The position numbers and the translations under genes are program-made. Under the pieces are notes generated by a model. That model searched no databases, was not told the origin of the DNA, and saw only the letters and a program-made list of their open reading frames with translations. Of a stretch of 64,000 nucleotides of DNA, positions 45,958 through 54,330 are shown piece by piece (the first letter of the stretch is position 1; each line of letters begins with the position of its first letter). Source of the DNA: Aliagarivorans marinus DSM 23064 (GTDB lineage Bacteria; Pseudomonadota; Gammaproteobacteria; Enterobacterales; Celerinatantimonadaceae). The DNA lies in NCBI RefSeq assembly GCF_000429485.1, contig NZ_AUBY01000009.1, positions 213,634-277,633 on the forward strand, written 5' to 3'.

Positions 45958-48180
45958 TTAGAGCATGTCCTGAGGGTCGACATCAAGCGACCAGCGCACC
46001 CGGTTAGCGCTGGGGAGCTGGTCGATTTGCGGTCGCAAGCGCGCCAGTAACTGATGAAGCGCCCGGCGTTGCTCGGCTTGTAGCAGCAACTGCATGCGAT
46101 ACTTACCCGCCCGTCGCGGCTGAGGAGCCTCGGTGGCGGGGAACACCCAACAACCAAACTGATTGAGCTGCAGAGCTTGCTGATAGCACTGCTCGGCGAA
46201 GGCGTTAACCGCATTGGCCTGTGGCGCTTCGAAGCGCAGCAGCGCTTGGTAGTTAAACGGCGGCAGCTGGGTTTGCTGGCGCTCGTTCAAGGCAAAGCGG
46301 GCAAAGTGCTGGTAGCCGTTGTTGACCAGATCCTGCAGCAGTTCATGTTCGGGGTGGTGAGATTGCAGCATCACCTCGCCAGCCAATTCGGCGCGGCCCG
46401 CTCGCCCAGCCACCTGCACGTAGAGCTGGGCTAGTTTCTCTGCGGCGCGAAAATCGCTGCTAAACAGTGCGTGGTCGATATCGAGCAAGGCCACCAACGT
46501 GACCTTGGGAAAGTGGTGGCCTTTGGCCAGCATCTGGGTGCCCAGCAAGATGGAGTACTTCTGTTGATTAATCTTATCCAGCAGCGCCTCTAGGCTACCC
46601 TTGCGGCGGGTGCTATCGCGGTCAATGCGCGCGACTGGGTAGTCGGGGAAGAGTTGCTCTAGGGTGTCTTGCACCTGCTCGGTACCGAGGCCAGTGGTCA
46701 CCAGGTTGGTCGAGCCACAGCTTTCGCACTGATGCGGCACTGGTCGCTGGGAGCCGCAGTGGTGACAGGCCAGATAACTGGGATTCTGATGCAGGGTGTA
46801 GTAGGCATCGCAGCGCGCGCATTCACACACCGTACCGCACTCGTGGCACAGCAGCGCTGGCGCGTAGCCGCGCCGGTTTAAGAATAGCATCACCTGATTA
46901 CTGGCTTTTAGCTCCTGCTTTATCCGCTTGAGCAATAAGGGCGACATGCCTCCTTGCAAGGGCTGCTGGCGAATATCTACCAAGGTTTGCTTGGCCAGTG
47001 AGGCGCGCCCGGCCCGCTGCTTTAGCTCAAGGTGCGAGAATCGCCCAGCCAGGGCATTTTGCAGAGTCTCCAAACAGGGGGTTGCGGAGCCGAGGATCAC
47101 CGGGGTTTGCTCCAGCTTTCCGCGCACCAAAGCCAGATCGCGGGCGTGATAGCGGAAGCTGTCTTGCTGTTTGAATGAGCTGTCGTGCTCTTCGTCGATC
47201 ACGATAAGGCCGGGGTGTTTGAGAGGAGTAAACACCGCCGAGCGGGTGCCAATGACAATGGCTGCCTCACCACTGCGCGCTTGCAGCCAAGCCGATAGCC
47301 GTTCATTATCGTTCAGCCCGGAATGCAGCGCGACGATAGGCACCGCAAAGCGCTTGGCAAAGCGCTGCAGAGTTTGTGGGGTTAGGCCAATCTCGGGGAC
47401 TAGCACCAGCACCTGCTTACCTTGTTGTAATACGTTGGCAATGGCCTGCAGATACACCTCGGTTTTACCTGAACCGGTAATGCCTTCGAGTAAGAACCCC
47501 TGAAAGCCGTCGGCGTTGTTGATCGCGGCCACCGCCAGCGCCTGCTCGGTGTTAAGGCGCAGCTCATCTTCGCTTTGCTGATAGTGCCATTGACCCGTTT
47601 GGGGAGTGTGCTCTACCTGCTCAGCCAGGTCTTTTTTAGCGAGGCCTTGCAGTGCGGCATTGGCAATATCCTGCAGGCGCAGTTCGGCATTGGTGAGTCC
47701 GGGGTTGGCGTGGCGCAGTGCGTTTAGAGCTATCTGTTGCTTTACCGCGCGCTTTAAGTCGTTGAGGTCACAGGCTCGGCCTTGCTCGGTGGCCTGCCAA
47801 TAACTGATCGGGCTGGGGCGAGCAGGCTCACCACGGCGCAACGGTGCCGGGATCGCTTGGCTGAACACCTCGCCAAAGCCGTAGTGGTAGTAATCGCTAG
47901 CCCAGCGAAGTAGCTTCCAGATACTGTTGGGTAGCAGCGCTTCGGGCTCAAGGATCTCGGTCAGAGGACGCAGCTTGTCTTGGGGCACTTCGCTGTGCAC
48001 ATCCAGCTCAACGACCACCGCAATGCGCTGGCTATTGCCAAAGGGCACCTTCACTCGGCTACCAACTTCAAGGGCGCTAACGCCGCCGGGTAGCAGGTAG
48101 TCGAAATACTTAAGCAGGGGAATGGCCAGTGCCACCCGAACGATCTTCACAGGGCATAACTTGTTGGGAAATATCGGCAT
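45958..48180 (-). CDS. priA: Primosomal protein N' (replication restart helicase PriA)
   Basis: A 740-residue 3'-5' DNA helicase that reloads the replisome at stalled forks. N-terminal 3'-DNA-binding domain (FDYLLPGG...), Walker A GITGSGKTE, DEEH box VIDEEHDSSFK, a zinc-binding insert (CHECGTVCECARC and CHHCGSQRPVPHQCESCG region) and helicase motif QVAGRAGRA. Ten residues longer at the N-terminus than E. coli, so the true start may be a GTG at 48150. Divergent from rpmE. Confidence 0.95.
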   Translation of the reverse strand: MPIFPNKLCPVKIVRVALAIPLLKYFDYLLPGGVSALEVGSRVKVPFGNSQRIAVVVELDVHSEVPQDKLRPLTEILEPEALLPNSIWKLLRWASDYYHYGFGEVFSQAIPAPLRRGEPARPSPISYWQATEQGRACDLNDLKRAVKQQIALNALRHANPGLTNAELRLQDIANAALQGLAKKDLAEQVEHTPQTGQWHYQQSEDELRLNTEQALAVAAINNADGFQGFLLEGITGSGKTEVYLQAIANVLQQGKQVLVLVPEIGLTPQTLQRFAKRFAVPIVALHSGLNDNERLSAWLQARSGEAAIVIGTRSAVFTPLKHPGLIVIDEEHDSSFKQQDSFRYHARDLALVRGKLEQTPVILGSATPCLETLQNALAGRFSHLELKQRAGRASLAKQTLVDIRQQPLQGGMSPLLLKRIKQELKASNQVMLFLNRRGYAPALLCHECGTVCECARCDAYYTLHQNPSYLACHHCGSQRPVPHQCESCGSTNLVTTGLGTEQVQDTLEQLFPDYPVARIDRDSTRRKGSLEALLDKINQQKYSILLGTQMLAKGHHFPKVTLVALLDIDHALFSSDFRAAEKLAQLYVQVAGRAGRAELAGEVMLQSHHPEHELLQDLVNNGYQHFARFALNERQQTQLPPFNYQALLRFEAPQANAVNAFAEQCYQQALQLNQFGCWVFPATEAPQPRRAGKYRMQLLLQAEQRRALHQLLARLRPQIDQLPSANRVRWSLDVDPQDML

Positions 48181-48268
48181 ATTCTAAACCGGAAGGGGGG
48201 AATGTCTAAACTCGATATGTCTAATCGCAAGCTTGGTGAAAAAATCCCCAATAATTGTTCAGGGATCC

Positions 48269-48297
48269 TTGCTTGGGTGAGCGGCTTACTATAGAAT
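48269..48297 (+). promoter_or_regulatory. Candidate promoter of rpmE
   Basis: TTGCTT (48269-48274), a 17-base spacer, TAGAAT (48292-48297), about 100 bases before the rpmE start. Best sigma-70 candidate in the interval. Confidence 0.45.
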
Positions 48298-48403
48298 TCG
48301 CGACCTAAAATTTGTTAAGGCTCTGATAGAGTTTAATTCGTGTGGTGTTTGGTGCTGGTAACGGTGATCAAATGGCGACACGGCCCATGATTGAGGTAAT
48401 CCC

Positions 48404-48619
48404 ATGAAAACTGATATCCATCCTACCTACGAGACTCTTACTGCTAAGTGTTCTTGCGGTAACGTAATCGAAACCAAATCAACCCGTACTGGTGAGATGT
48501 TCTTGGACGTATGTGACAAGTGCCACCCGTTCTACACTGGTAAGCAACGTGTTGTTGATACCGGCGGTCGTGTTGATCGTTTCAACAAAAAATTCGGCAT
48601 GCTGGGTGGCAAGAAGTAA
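48404..48619 (+). CDS. rpmE: Ribosomal protein L31 (zinc-binding form)
   Basis: A 71-residue 50S protein with the four zinc ligands Cys16, Cys18, Cys37 and Cys40 ([16 protein letters not shown]), the C+ type used in zinc-replete cells. GAGG stands before the ATG. Divergent from priA as in E. coli, and followed by a strong terminator. Confidence 0.97.
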   Translation: MKTDIHPTYETLTAKCSCGNVIETKSTRTGEMFLDVCDKCHPFYTGKQRVVDTGGRVDRFNKKFGMLGGKK

Positions 48620-48642
48620 GACTTCTTACTGCACCAACACGC

Positions 48643-48672
48643 AAAAAAAAGCGCCGCAAGGCGCTTTTTTTC
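48643..48672 (+). terminator. Rho-independent terminator of rpmE
   Basis: AGCGCC (48650-48655), loop GCAA, GGCGCT (48660-48665) then a run of seven T's, with matching A's upstream. Confidence 0.93.
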
Positions 48673-48813
48673 TATCTATAGCAAGTCTGTGAATGTGTTA
48701 TGCCCCATCGATATGTCGCTAATCTGCTGATAGACGATGTTTTTATAACGCATTTTTACTAACATGCCTTAGAGAACAATAATCACCTAACTTAACTTCG
48801 CTCAGGAAGCGCT

Positions 48814-50055
48814 ATGTCGGATCTAAGAGAACGAGCCCTCGATTACCATGCTAACCCTCGCCCGGGGAAGATCAGTGTAGAACTGACCAAACCGGCAGAA
48901 AACGCCGATGACCTATCACTGGCCTACAGCCCCGGGGTCGCAGAGCCAGTACGCGAGATTGCCGACAACCCAGAAAACGCTTATCGCTACACCGCCAAAG
49001 GTAACTTGGTGGCGGTGATTTCTAACGGTACCGCGATCCTCGGTCTGGGTAACTTGGGGCCGCTTGCCTCGAAGCCGGTGATGGAAGGCAAGGCCTTATT
49101 GTTCAAGCGTTTTGCAGGACTGGACTCGATTGATATCGAAGTGACTCACCGTAGCCCGCAAGAGTTTATCGACACCGTGGCGAACATTGCTGACACCTTC
49201 GGCGGTATCAACTTGGAAGACATCAAAGCCCCGGAATGTTTTGAGATTGAAAAAGCGCTGGTCGAGCGCTGCCAAATCCCGGTGTTCCACGATGACCAAC
49301 ACGGCACCGCGATTGTGACCGCGGCCGGTATGCTGAACGCGTTAGAGGTGCAGGGTAAGCGTATCGAAGATGCGATCATTGTCTGTATGGGCGCGGGTGC
49401 TGCGGCAATTGCCTGTATGGAACTGCTGATCAAGTGTGGCGCGATGCGCGAGAAGATCTACATGCTCGATCGCAAAGGCGTGATCCACACCCGTCGTGAC
49501 GATCTCAATGAGTACAAGATGCTGTTTGCCAACAACACCGACAAGCGCACCTTGGAAGACGTTATTTCTGGCGCCGACGTGTTTGTCGGGGTATCGGGGC
49601 CGGACTTGCTGCCGTCAGAGGCAGTGGCCCTGATGGCTGAGAACCCGGTGATCTTCGCCTGTTCAAACCCCGACCCTGAGATTAAGCCCGAGCTGGCCCA
49701 CGAAGTGCGTGACGATCTGATTATGGCCACCGGCCGCAGCGATTATCCGAATCAGGTAAACAACGTGCTGTGTTTCCCGTTTATCTTCCGTGGCGCTTTG
49801 GATGCGCGCGCCCATACCATCAATGATGAGATGAAGGTGGCGGCGGTAAACGCGATTCGTGAAGTGGCGAAGTTGCCGGTGCCAAAAGAGGTACTAGCGG
49901 CATCGGGCGATAGCAGCCTTGAGTTTGGCCGTGAGTACATCATCCCTAAACCGATGGACCCACGACTGCTGCCCTATGTGGCAAAAGCGGTGGCTGAAGC
50001 TGCGGTTGCATCGGGCGTCGCGCGAGTGGAGCTGCCCGAAGGCTATATGGCATGA
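48814..50055 (+). CDS. maeB: NAD(P)-dependent malic enzyme, short form
   Basis: A 413-residue oxidative decarboxylase turning malate to pyruvate. Malic motif [30 protein letters not shown] (in parts), [15 protein letters not shown], catalytic Lys in ASKPVMEGK, Mg site in [14 protein letters not shown] and the nucleotide motif [13 protein letters not shown]. Unlike E. coli MaeB there is no fused phosphotransacetylase domain, so this is the short bacterial form. It is a single gene with its own terminator. Confidence 0.93.
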   Translation: MSDLRERALDYHANPRPGKISVELTKPAENADDLSLAYSPGVAEPVREIADNPENAYRYTAKGNLVAVISNGTAILGLGNLGPLASKPVMEGKALLFKRFAGLDSIDIEVTHRSPQEFIDTVANIADTFGGINLEDIKAPECFEIEKALVERCQIPVFHDDQHGTAIVTAAGMLNALEVQGKRIEDAIIVCMGAGAAAIACMELLIKCGAMREKIYMLDRKGVIHTRRDDLNEYKMLFANNTDKRTLEDVISGADVFVGVSGPDLLPSEAVALMAENPVIFACSNPDPEIKPELAHEVRDDLIMATGRSDYPNQVNNVLCFPFIFRGALDARAHTINDEMKVAAVNAIREVAKLPVPKEVLAASGDSSLEFGREYIIPKPMDPRLLPYVAKAVAEAAVASGVARVELPEGYMA

Positions 50056-50071
50056 GCGCCGCTTAGATACT

Positions 50072-50104
50072 AAAAAGCCCAGTCTCGGAACTGGGCTTTT
50101 TTGC
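50072..50104 (+). terminator. Rho-independent terminator of malic enzyme gene
   Basis: Eleven-base perfect arms AAAAGCCCAGT (50073-50083) and ACTGGGCTTTT (50090-50100) around a six-base loop, with more T's after. The A-rich left side would also let it serve metJ on the other strand. Confidence 0.92.
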
Positions 50105-50125
50105 GTTAGGGCCTTAAGAAGATAA

Positions 50126-50437
50126 CTACTCTTCTTCAGAGGGTTCGATATTTAGCTCTTTCATCAACTCAATGGCGCTGCTAGGAATTACCTGATTCTT
50201 ATCTTTGGTCAGGTCTTCATCGGCAGGAAGTGGCTGGCCAGTATAAGCATGCAGAAACGCTTCACACAGCAGTTCGCTGTTGGTGGCGTGACGCAGGTTG
50301 TTTACCTGGCGGCGGGTACGTTCGTCGGTAAGGATCTTCAGTACCTTTAATGGGATAGATACAGTAATCTTTTTGACCTGCTCATTTTTTTTGCCATGTT
50401 CTGCATATGGGCTGATCCACTCACCGTTCCACTTCAT
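50126..50437 (-). CDS. metJ: Methionine repressor MetJ
   Basis: A 103-residue ribbon-helix-helix repressor with S-adenosylmethionine as corepressor. The DNA-binding ribbon is [15 protein letters not shown] (about 22-36), followed by [23 protein letters not shown]. Length matches E. coli (105). Divergent from metB across an operator of four met boxes, which it binds as tandem dimers to repress metB, metL and itself. Confidence 0.97.
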   Translation of the reverse strand: MKWNGEWISPYAEHGKKNEQVKKITVSIPLKVLKILTDERTRRQVNNLRHATNSELLCEAFLHAYTGQPLPADEDLTKDKNQVIPSSAIELMKELNIEPSEEE

Positions 50438-50512
50438 GGTATTTTCTTCAGTTGACAGTTAAACACGCGGATATTGTAACCAGCAGCTGTAAATTTGGCA
50501 ATCCAAGGGCTT

Positions 50513-50544
50513 AGATTTCTAGACGTCCAGATGCCTTGACGTCT
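50513..50544. promoter_or_regulatory. MetJ operator: four contiguous met boxes
   Basis: Four adjacent 8-base units: AGATTTCT (50513), AGACGTCC (50521), AGATGCCT (50529) and TGACGTCT (50537), matching AGACGTCT at 6, 7, 6 and 7 of 8 bases. A possible metB promoter TTGACG (50536-50541), 16-base spacer, TAAAGT (50558-50563) starts within the last box, so repressor binding blocks it. Confidence 0.9.
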
Positions 50545-50600
50545 TTGTTTGTGCTGGTAAAGTGTCTGCCTCAAGGAAAAGAACCATGGAGTTAGCGGTC

Positions 50601-51761
50601 ATGTCCAAACAACCTCTGCAAAGTGCCACCACCGCGGTACGCACTGGTATCGAAAGCGATACCCAACACGGCGCGGTAGTACCGCCGATCTATCTATCCA
50701 CCAATTACAGCTTTGCCGGGTTTAATCAAAAGCGCGACTTTGACTACAGCCGCTCCGGCAATCCTACCCGTCAGGTGCTGGCCGATGCCATGGCTGGCTT
50801 GGAACATGGCGCTGGTGCGATTATCACTAACACCGGCATGTCGGCGGTGAATCTGGTGACTTCGTTGCTCTCTCCCGGCGATCTGCTGGTGGCTCCACAC
50901 GATTGTTATGGCGGCAGCTACCGCCTGTTCGACTCGTTGGCCAAGAAGCAGGCCTTTGAGGTGCTGTTTGTCGACCAAACCGATAGTGAGGCCTTGGCAG
51001 AAGCGCTGGCACGTAAGCCAAAACTGATTTGGCTGGAAACCCCCAGCAACCCGCTGCTGCGTCTGGTGGATATCGAAGCGATCTGCCAGCAGGCTAAGGC
51101 TATCGATGCGCTTACCGTGGTCGATAACACCTTCTTGTCGCCAGCCCTGCAGCAGCCGCTTACCCTCGGTGCCGATATCGTGGTGCACTCTGCTACCAAG
51201 TATCTCAATGGCCACTCCGATGTGGTCTCTGGTGTGGTGGTCACTAAAGAGGCGGAACTTCATGAGGAGTTGAGCTGGTGGGCAAACTGTCTGGGCTTAA
51301 CTGGCTCGGCGTTCGACTCCTACCTTTGCTTGCGCGGTCTGCGCACACTGGCTGCGCGCATGGATTACCACCAACGTAATGCCCAAGTCTTGGTGGAGTA
51401 TTTGCAGCGAGAAGAGCTGGTCAGCAAGGTGTATTACCCGGGGCTGGAGGATCACCCTCAGTATCAGTTGGCTAAGCGTCAGCAGCGTGGCTTTGGTGCG
51501 ATGTTTAGCTTCGAAGTCGACATGGATCAGAGACAACTGGAATGCTTTCTGCAAGAGTTACAGTTGTTTTCACTGGCCGAGTCGCTGGGCGGCGTAGAAA
51601 GTTTGATCGCCCACCCCGCAACCATGACCCATGCCGCCATGTCTGAAGAAGCATTGGCGCAAGCGGGAATATCGCAACGCTTGTTGCGGGTATCGGTGGG
51701 GCTAGAGGATGGCCAGGACCTGCTGGCCGATTTACAGCGGGCGTTTGAAGCTAGCAGATAG
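50601..51761 (+). CDS. metB: Cystathionine gamma-synthase MetB
   Basis: A 386-residue PLP enzyme that joins cysteine and O-succinylhomoserine (or acetyl-) to cystathionine. The PLP lysine is in HSATKYLNGHSD, with YSRSGNPTR and GGVESLIAHPATMTHA also conserved. ATG at 50601 gives the E. coli length; an upstream ATG at 50586 with better-spaced AAGGA would add five residues. metL follows 19 bases later. Confidence 0.95.
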   Translation: MSKQPLQSATTAVRTGIESDTQHGAVVPPIYLSTNYSFAGFNQKRDFDYSRSGNPTRQVLADAMAGLEHGAGAIITNTGMSAVNLVTSLLSPGDLLVAPHDCYGGSYRLFDSLAKKQAFEVLFVDQTDSEALAEALARKPKLIWLETPSNPLLRLVDIEAICQQAKAIDALTVVDNTFLSPALQQPLTLGADIVVHSATKYLNGHSDVVSGVVVTKEAELHEELSWWANCLGLTGSAFDSYLCLRGLRTLAARMDYHQRNAQVLVEYLQREELVSKVYYPGLEDHPQYQLAKRQQRGFGAMFSFEVDMDQRQLECFLQELQLFSLAESLGGVESLIAHPATMTHAAMSEEALAQAGISQRLLRVSVGLEDGQDLLADLQRAFEASR

Positions 51762-51780
51762 ACCGCTCACGAGGGCCTTA

Positions 51781-54189
51781 ATGAGCAATCGACACGTACA
51801 TAAATTTGGAGGGAGCAGCCTGGCCGATGCCGCCTGCTTCCAGCGAGTAGCGGAGATCGTTATCTCTCACAGCGATCAGCAGGATCTGATTGTTGTCTCT
51901 GCTGCCGGCAAAACCACCAACCGTATCCTTACCATCTTACAGCTCGCCAGCGATGCCGATATGGCTGCCGCCGAAGGGCTGAGCAGCTTGATTGCCTTTC
52001 AGCGCGGCTTGGTTGAGCAACTGCTCGAGTCGGTTCCGGCCGCCGAGCTTATCGATATGCTGGAAGCCGATCACCGCGAGATGAGTGGGCTACTTGAGGG
52101 CGGCCTCGATCCTTTCGTGCGCAACGAGCTGCTATCGTTTGGTGAGCGCTGGTCTGCCCGACTGCTAAATGCGCTGTTAAATCAGCGTGGCTGCGAGAGC
52201 CATTGGCTGGACTCGCGGCAGTTTTTTAAGGCCGAGCGTGGCGCTCAACCGCAGGTCGATGCCGAGCAAAGTGCGCCATTATTGGGCGCCTTGTTGGAGC
52301 AACATCCCGGTTGTCGCATCGTGGTGACCGGTTTTATTGCCAGCGACAGTCAAGGGCGCACCGTTACCCTAGGGCGCAATGGCAGTGATTACTCTGCGAC
52401 CGAATTAGCCGCGCTTTGCGACGCCGTATCCACCACCATTTGGAGTGATGTGGCAGGGATCTACAGCGCCGACCCGCGCCTAGTCAAAGACGCCCGGCTA
52501 CTTGAAAAGCTCGCGCTCAACGAAGCCGCTGAGCTCTCTCGCATTGGCAACTCGGTGCTGCATGCCCGTACCCTCGAGCCGGTGCGCCGCTCCCGCCAAC
52601 GGGTGAGTCTGCGCTGTAGCTATAGTCCGGACGAAGGCCAGACCCAGATCCATCGCCAGCGGCTAAAATCCAGTGGTGCCAAGATCGTTACCTCGGTGGA
52701 GCAACTGGTGCTGTGTGAGCTGCAGTTTGCTCCTGATCACGCAGACAATGCCACGGCCGTGATCAGCGAGCTGGAAGCCTGCCATCTGTCGCCGATTACC
52801 TTGCATCACCATCAAGCCTCGGGCGCGTTGCGCCTTGCCTATACCCCAGAGCTTGTCGACGAAGTGCTGGCAAGGTTAAATGAGTGGCAAGCGCGTTTCG
52901 CGATTACCGATATCGCCCGCCGCGAAGATTACTCGCTGATTGCTTTGGTAGGCGCAGGGGTGGCCGAAAACACCGAGCAGTGTTACCACTTCTTCCAGCA
53001 CTTGGCTAAGCAGCCGCTAGAATTTATTCACTCCAGCAAAGACAAGCTAAGCCTGTGTGCGGTGCTGCGTAAGGTGGCTCTGGAGCCGCTGATTAAAGAG
53101 CTGCATGGGGTGATGTTTAAGCCGCCGGTGAAGCTTGGATTGGTGGTGTTTGGTCGCGGTAATATCGGCTCGCACTGGCTAGAGTTACTGGCCCGTCAGC
53201 GCAAGTCGCTGGAGGACAAGCACAATATCCAGTTGAGCTTGGCGGCGCTGCTCGATAGCGACGGCCTGCAGCTCGATTTTAACGGGCTGGACTTGGACAG
53301 CATTCTCGATGAGTTCTCGCCTCAGCCCTTTGTCTGGCAGGAGCTACTCGATACCCTCAAGCTTCATCCCTTCGATGAGCTGGTGGTGGTGGATATTACC
53401 GCCAGCGAAACGGTGAGCAACTATTATGGAGAGTTTGCCTCGCGTGGCTTCCATGTGATTGCCGCCAACAAGCTGGCCAGTAGCGCCCCTTACGAGGAGT
53501 ATCGCGCGCTCAAGCAACGCTTTGTTGATCACAACGCCTACTGGCTGGCCAATGCCACCGTGGGTGGAGCACTGCCGGTGCAATCGGCGATCCATATGCT
53601 CAATCAGTCGGGGGATCAAGTTAAGGCGATCTCCGGGATCTTTTCCGGCACTTTGAGTTTGCTGTTCCAGCAGTTCGATGGCTCGGTGCCGTTCTCGGTA
53701 CTGCTAGAGCAAGCTTGGCAACGTGGCCTGACCGAACCGGATCCGCGTGAGGACTTATCAGGACAAGACGTTCGCCGTAAGCTGCTGATGTTGGCGCGCG
53801 AGGCGGGAATGGCGCTAGATATTCGCCAGATCAAACTGCAATCGCTGATCCCCGAGTCGCTATTGGAGCTTAGCGTTGATGAGTTCCTCGACGAGTTACA
53901 CCAGTTGGATGAGCTGATGGAGCAAGCGCTGGAAGATGCGCGCGGGGATGGGCTAGTGCTGCGTTATGTGGCGCGCATCGAGCGTGATGGCAGCGCGACT
54001 GTTGGCTTGGAAACGCTGGAGCCGGATGAGCCCTTCGCCAACCTTAAACCCTGTGACCATGTGTTTGCCATCGAGTCTGATTGGTATAAGCCTTACCCAA
54101 TGGTTATCCAAGGACCAGGTTCGGGTCGCGATGTAACGGCTGGGGCATTGCAGGCTGACTTAGTGAGCCTGTGTAAGCGTTTCTCCTAG
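51781..54189 (+). CDS. metL: Bifunctional aspartokinase II/homoserine dehydrogenase II
   Basis: An 802-residue fusion. The N-terminal aspartokinase (about 1-290: KFGGSSLADA, GRNGSDYSATEL) phosphorylates aspartate. A central ACT-like regulatory region follows. The C-terminal homoserine dehydrogenase has the NAD(P) motif GRGNIGSHWLELL and the substrate signature SGIFSGTLSLLFQQ...EPDPREDLSGQDVRRKL. Same operon as metB, as in E. coli, giving MetJ-controlled entry to methionine synthesis. Confidence 0.96.
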   Translation: MSNRHVHKFGGSSLADAACFQRVAEIVISHSDQQDLIVVSAAGKTTNRILTILQLASDADMAAAEGLSSLIAFQRGLVEQLLESVPAAELIDMLEADHREMSGLLEGGLDPFVRNELLSFGERWSARLLNALLNQRGCESHWLDSRQFFKAERGAQPQVDAEQSAPLLGALLEQHPGCRIVVTGFIASDSQGRTVTLGRNGSDYSATELAALCDAVSTTIWSDVAGIYSADPRLVKDARLLEKLALNEAAELSRIGNSVLHARTLEPVRRSRQRVSLRCSYSPDEGQTQIHRQRLKSSGAKIVTSVEQLVLCELQFAPDHADNATAVISELEACHLSPITLHHHQASGALRLAYTPELVDEVLARLNEWQARFAITDIARREDYSLIALVGAGVAENTEQCYHFFQHLAKQPLEFIHSSKDKLSLCAVLRKVALEPLIKELHGVMFKPPVKLGLVVFGRGNIGSHWLELLARQRKSLEDKHNIQLSLAALLDSDGLQLDFNGLDLDSILDEFSPQPFVWQELLDTLKLHPFDELVVVDITASETVSNYYGEFASRGFHVIAANKLASSAPYEEYRALKQRFVDHNAYWLANATVGGALPVQSAIHMLNQSGDQVKAISGIFSGTLSLLFQQFDGSVPFSVLLEQAWQRGLTEPDPREDLSGQDVRRKLLMLAREAGMALDIRQIKLQSLIPESLLELSVDEFLDELHQLDELMEQALEDARGDGLVLRYVARIERDGSATVGLETLEPDEPFANLKPCDHVFAIESDWYKPYPMVIQGPGSGRDVTAGALQADLVSLCKRFS

Positions 54190-54199
54190 CGCTACTGAT

Positions 54200-54231
54200 A
54201 AAAAAAGCCCTAACACGCAAAGTGTTAGGGC
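54200..54231 (-). terminator. Minus-strand terminator of the amylase gene
   Basis: Perfect ten-base arms GCCCTAACAC (54207-54216) and GTGTTAGGGC (54222-54231). The seven-base T-run lies on the minus-strand 3' side (54200-54206), so it serves transcripts coming from the amylase gene. Confidence 0.85.
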
Positions 54232-54306
54232 AAGGCACCAATATAGTGAGACGAGAGTGACTCAGTGTTGTGCTAAGGAACGAACGACAGTTAGAAATTG
54301 AAACCG

Positions 54307-54328
54307 AGGGGCCGTAAGGCCCCTTTTT
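54307..54328 (+). terminator. Plus-strand terminator of metL
   Basis: GGGGCC (54308-54313), loop GTAA, GGCCCC (54318-54323), then TTTTT. It lies nearer the amylase gene than the amylase's own terminator, so the two 3' ends overlap by about 130 bases. Confidence 0.85.
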
Positions 54329-54330
54329 AC

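Noticed and set aside
54200..54231. Hairpin first read as the metL terminator
   Set aside because: The T-run is on the minus strand, so it belongs to the amylase transcript; the metL terminator is at 54307-54328.
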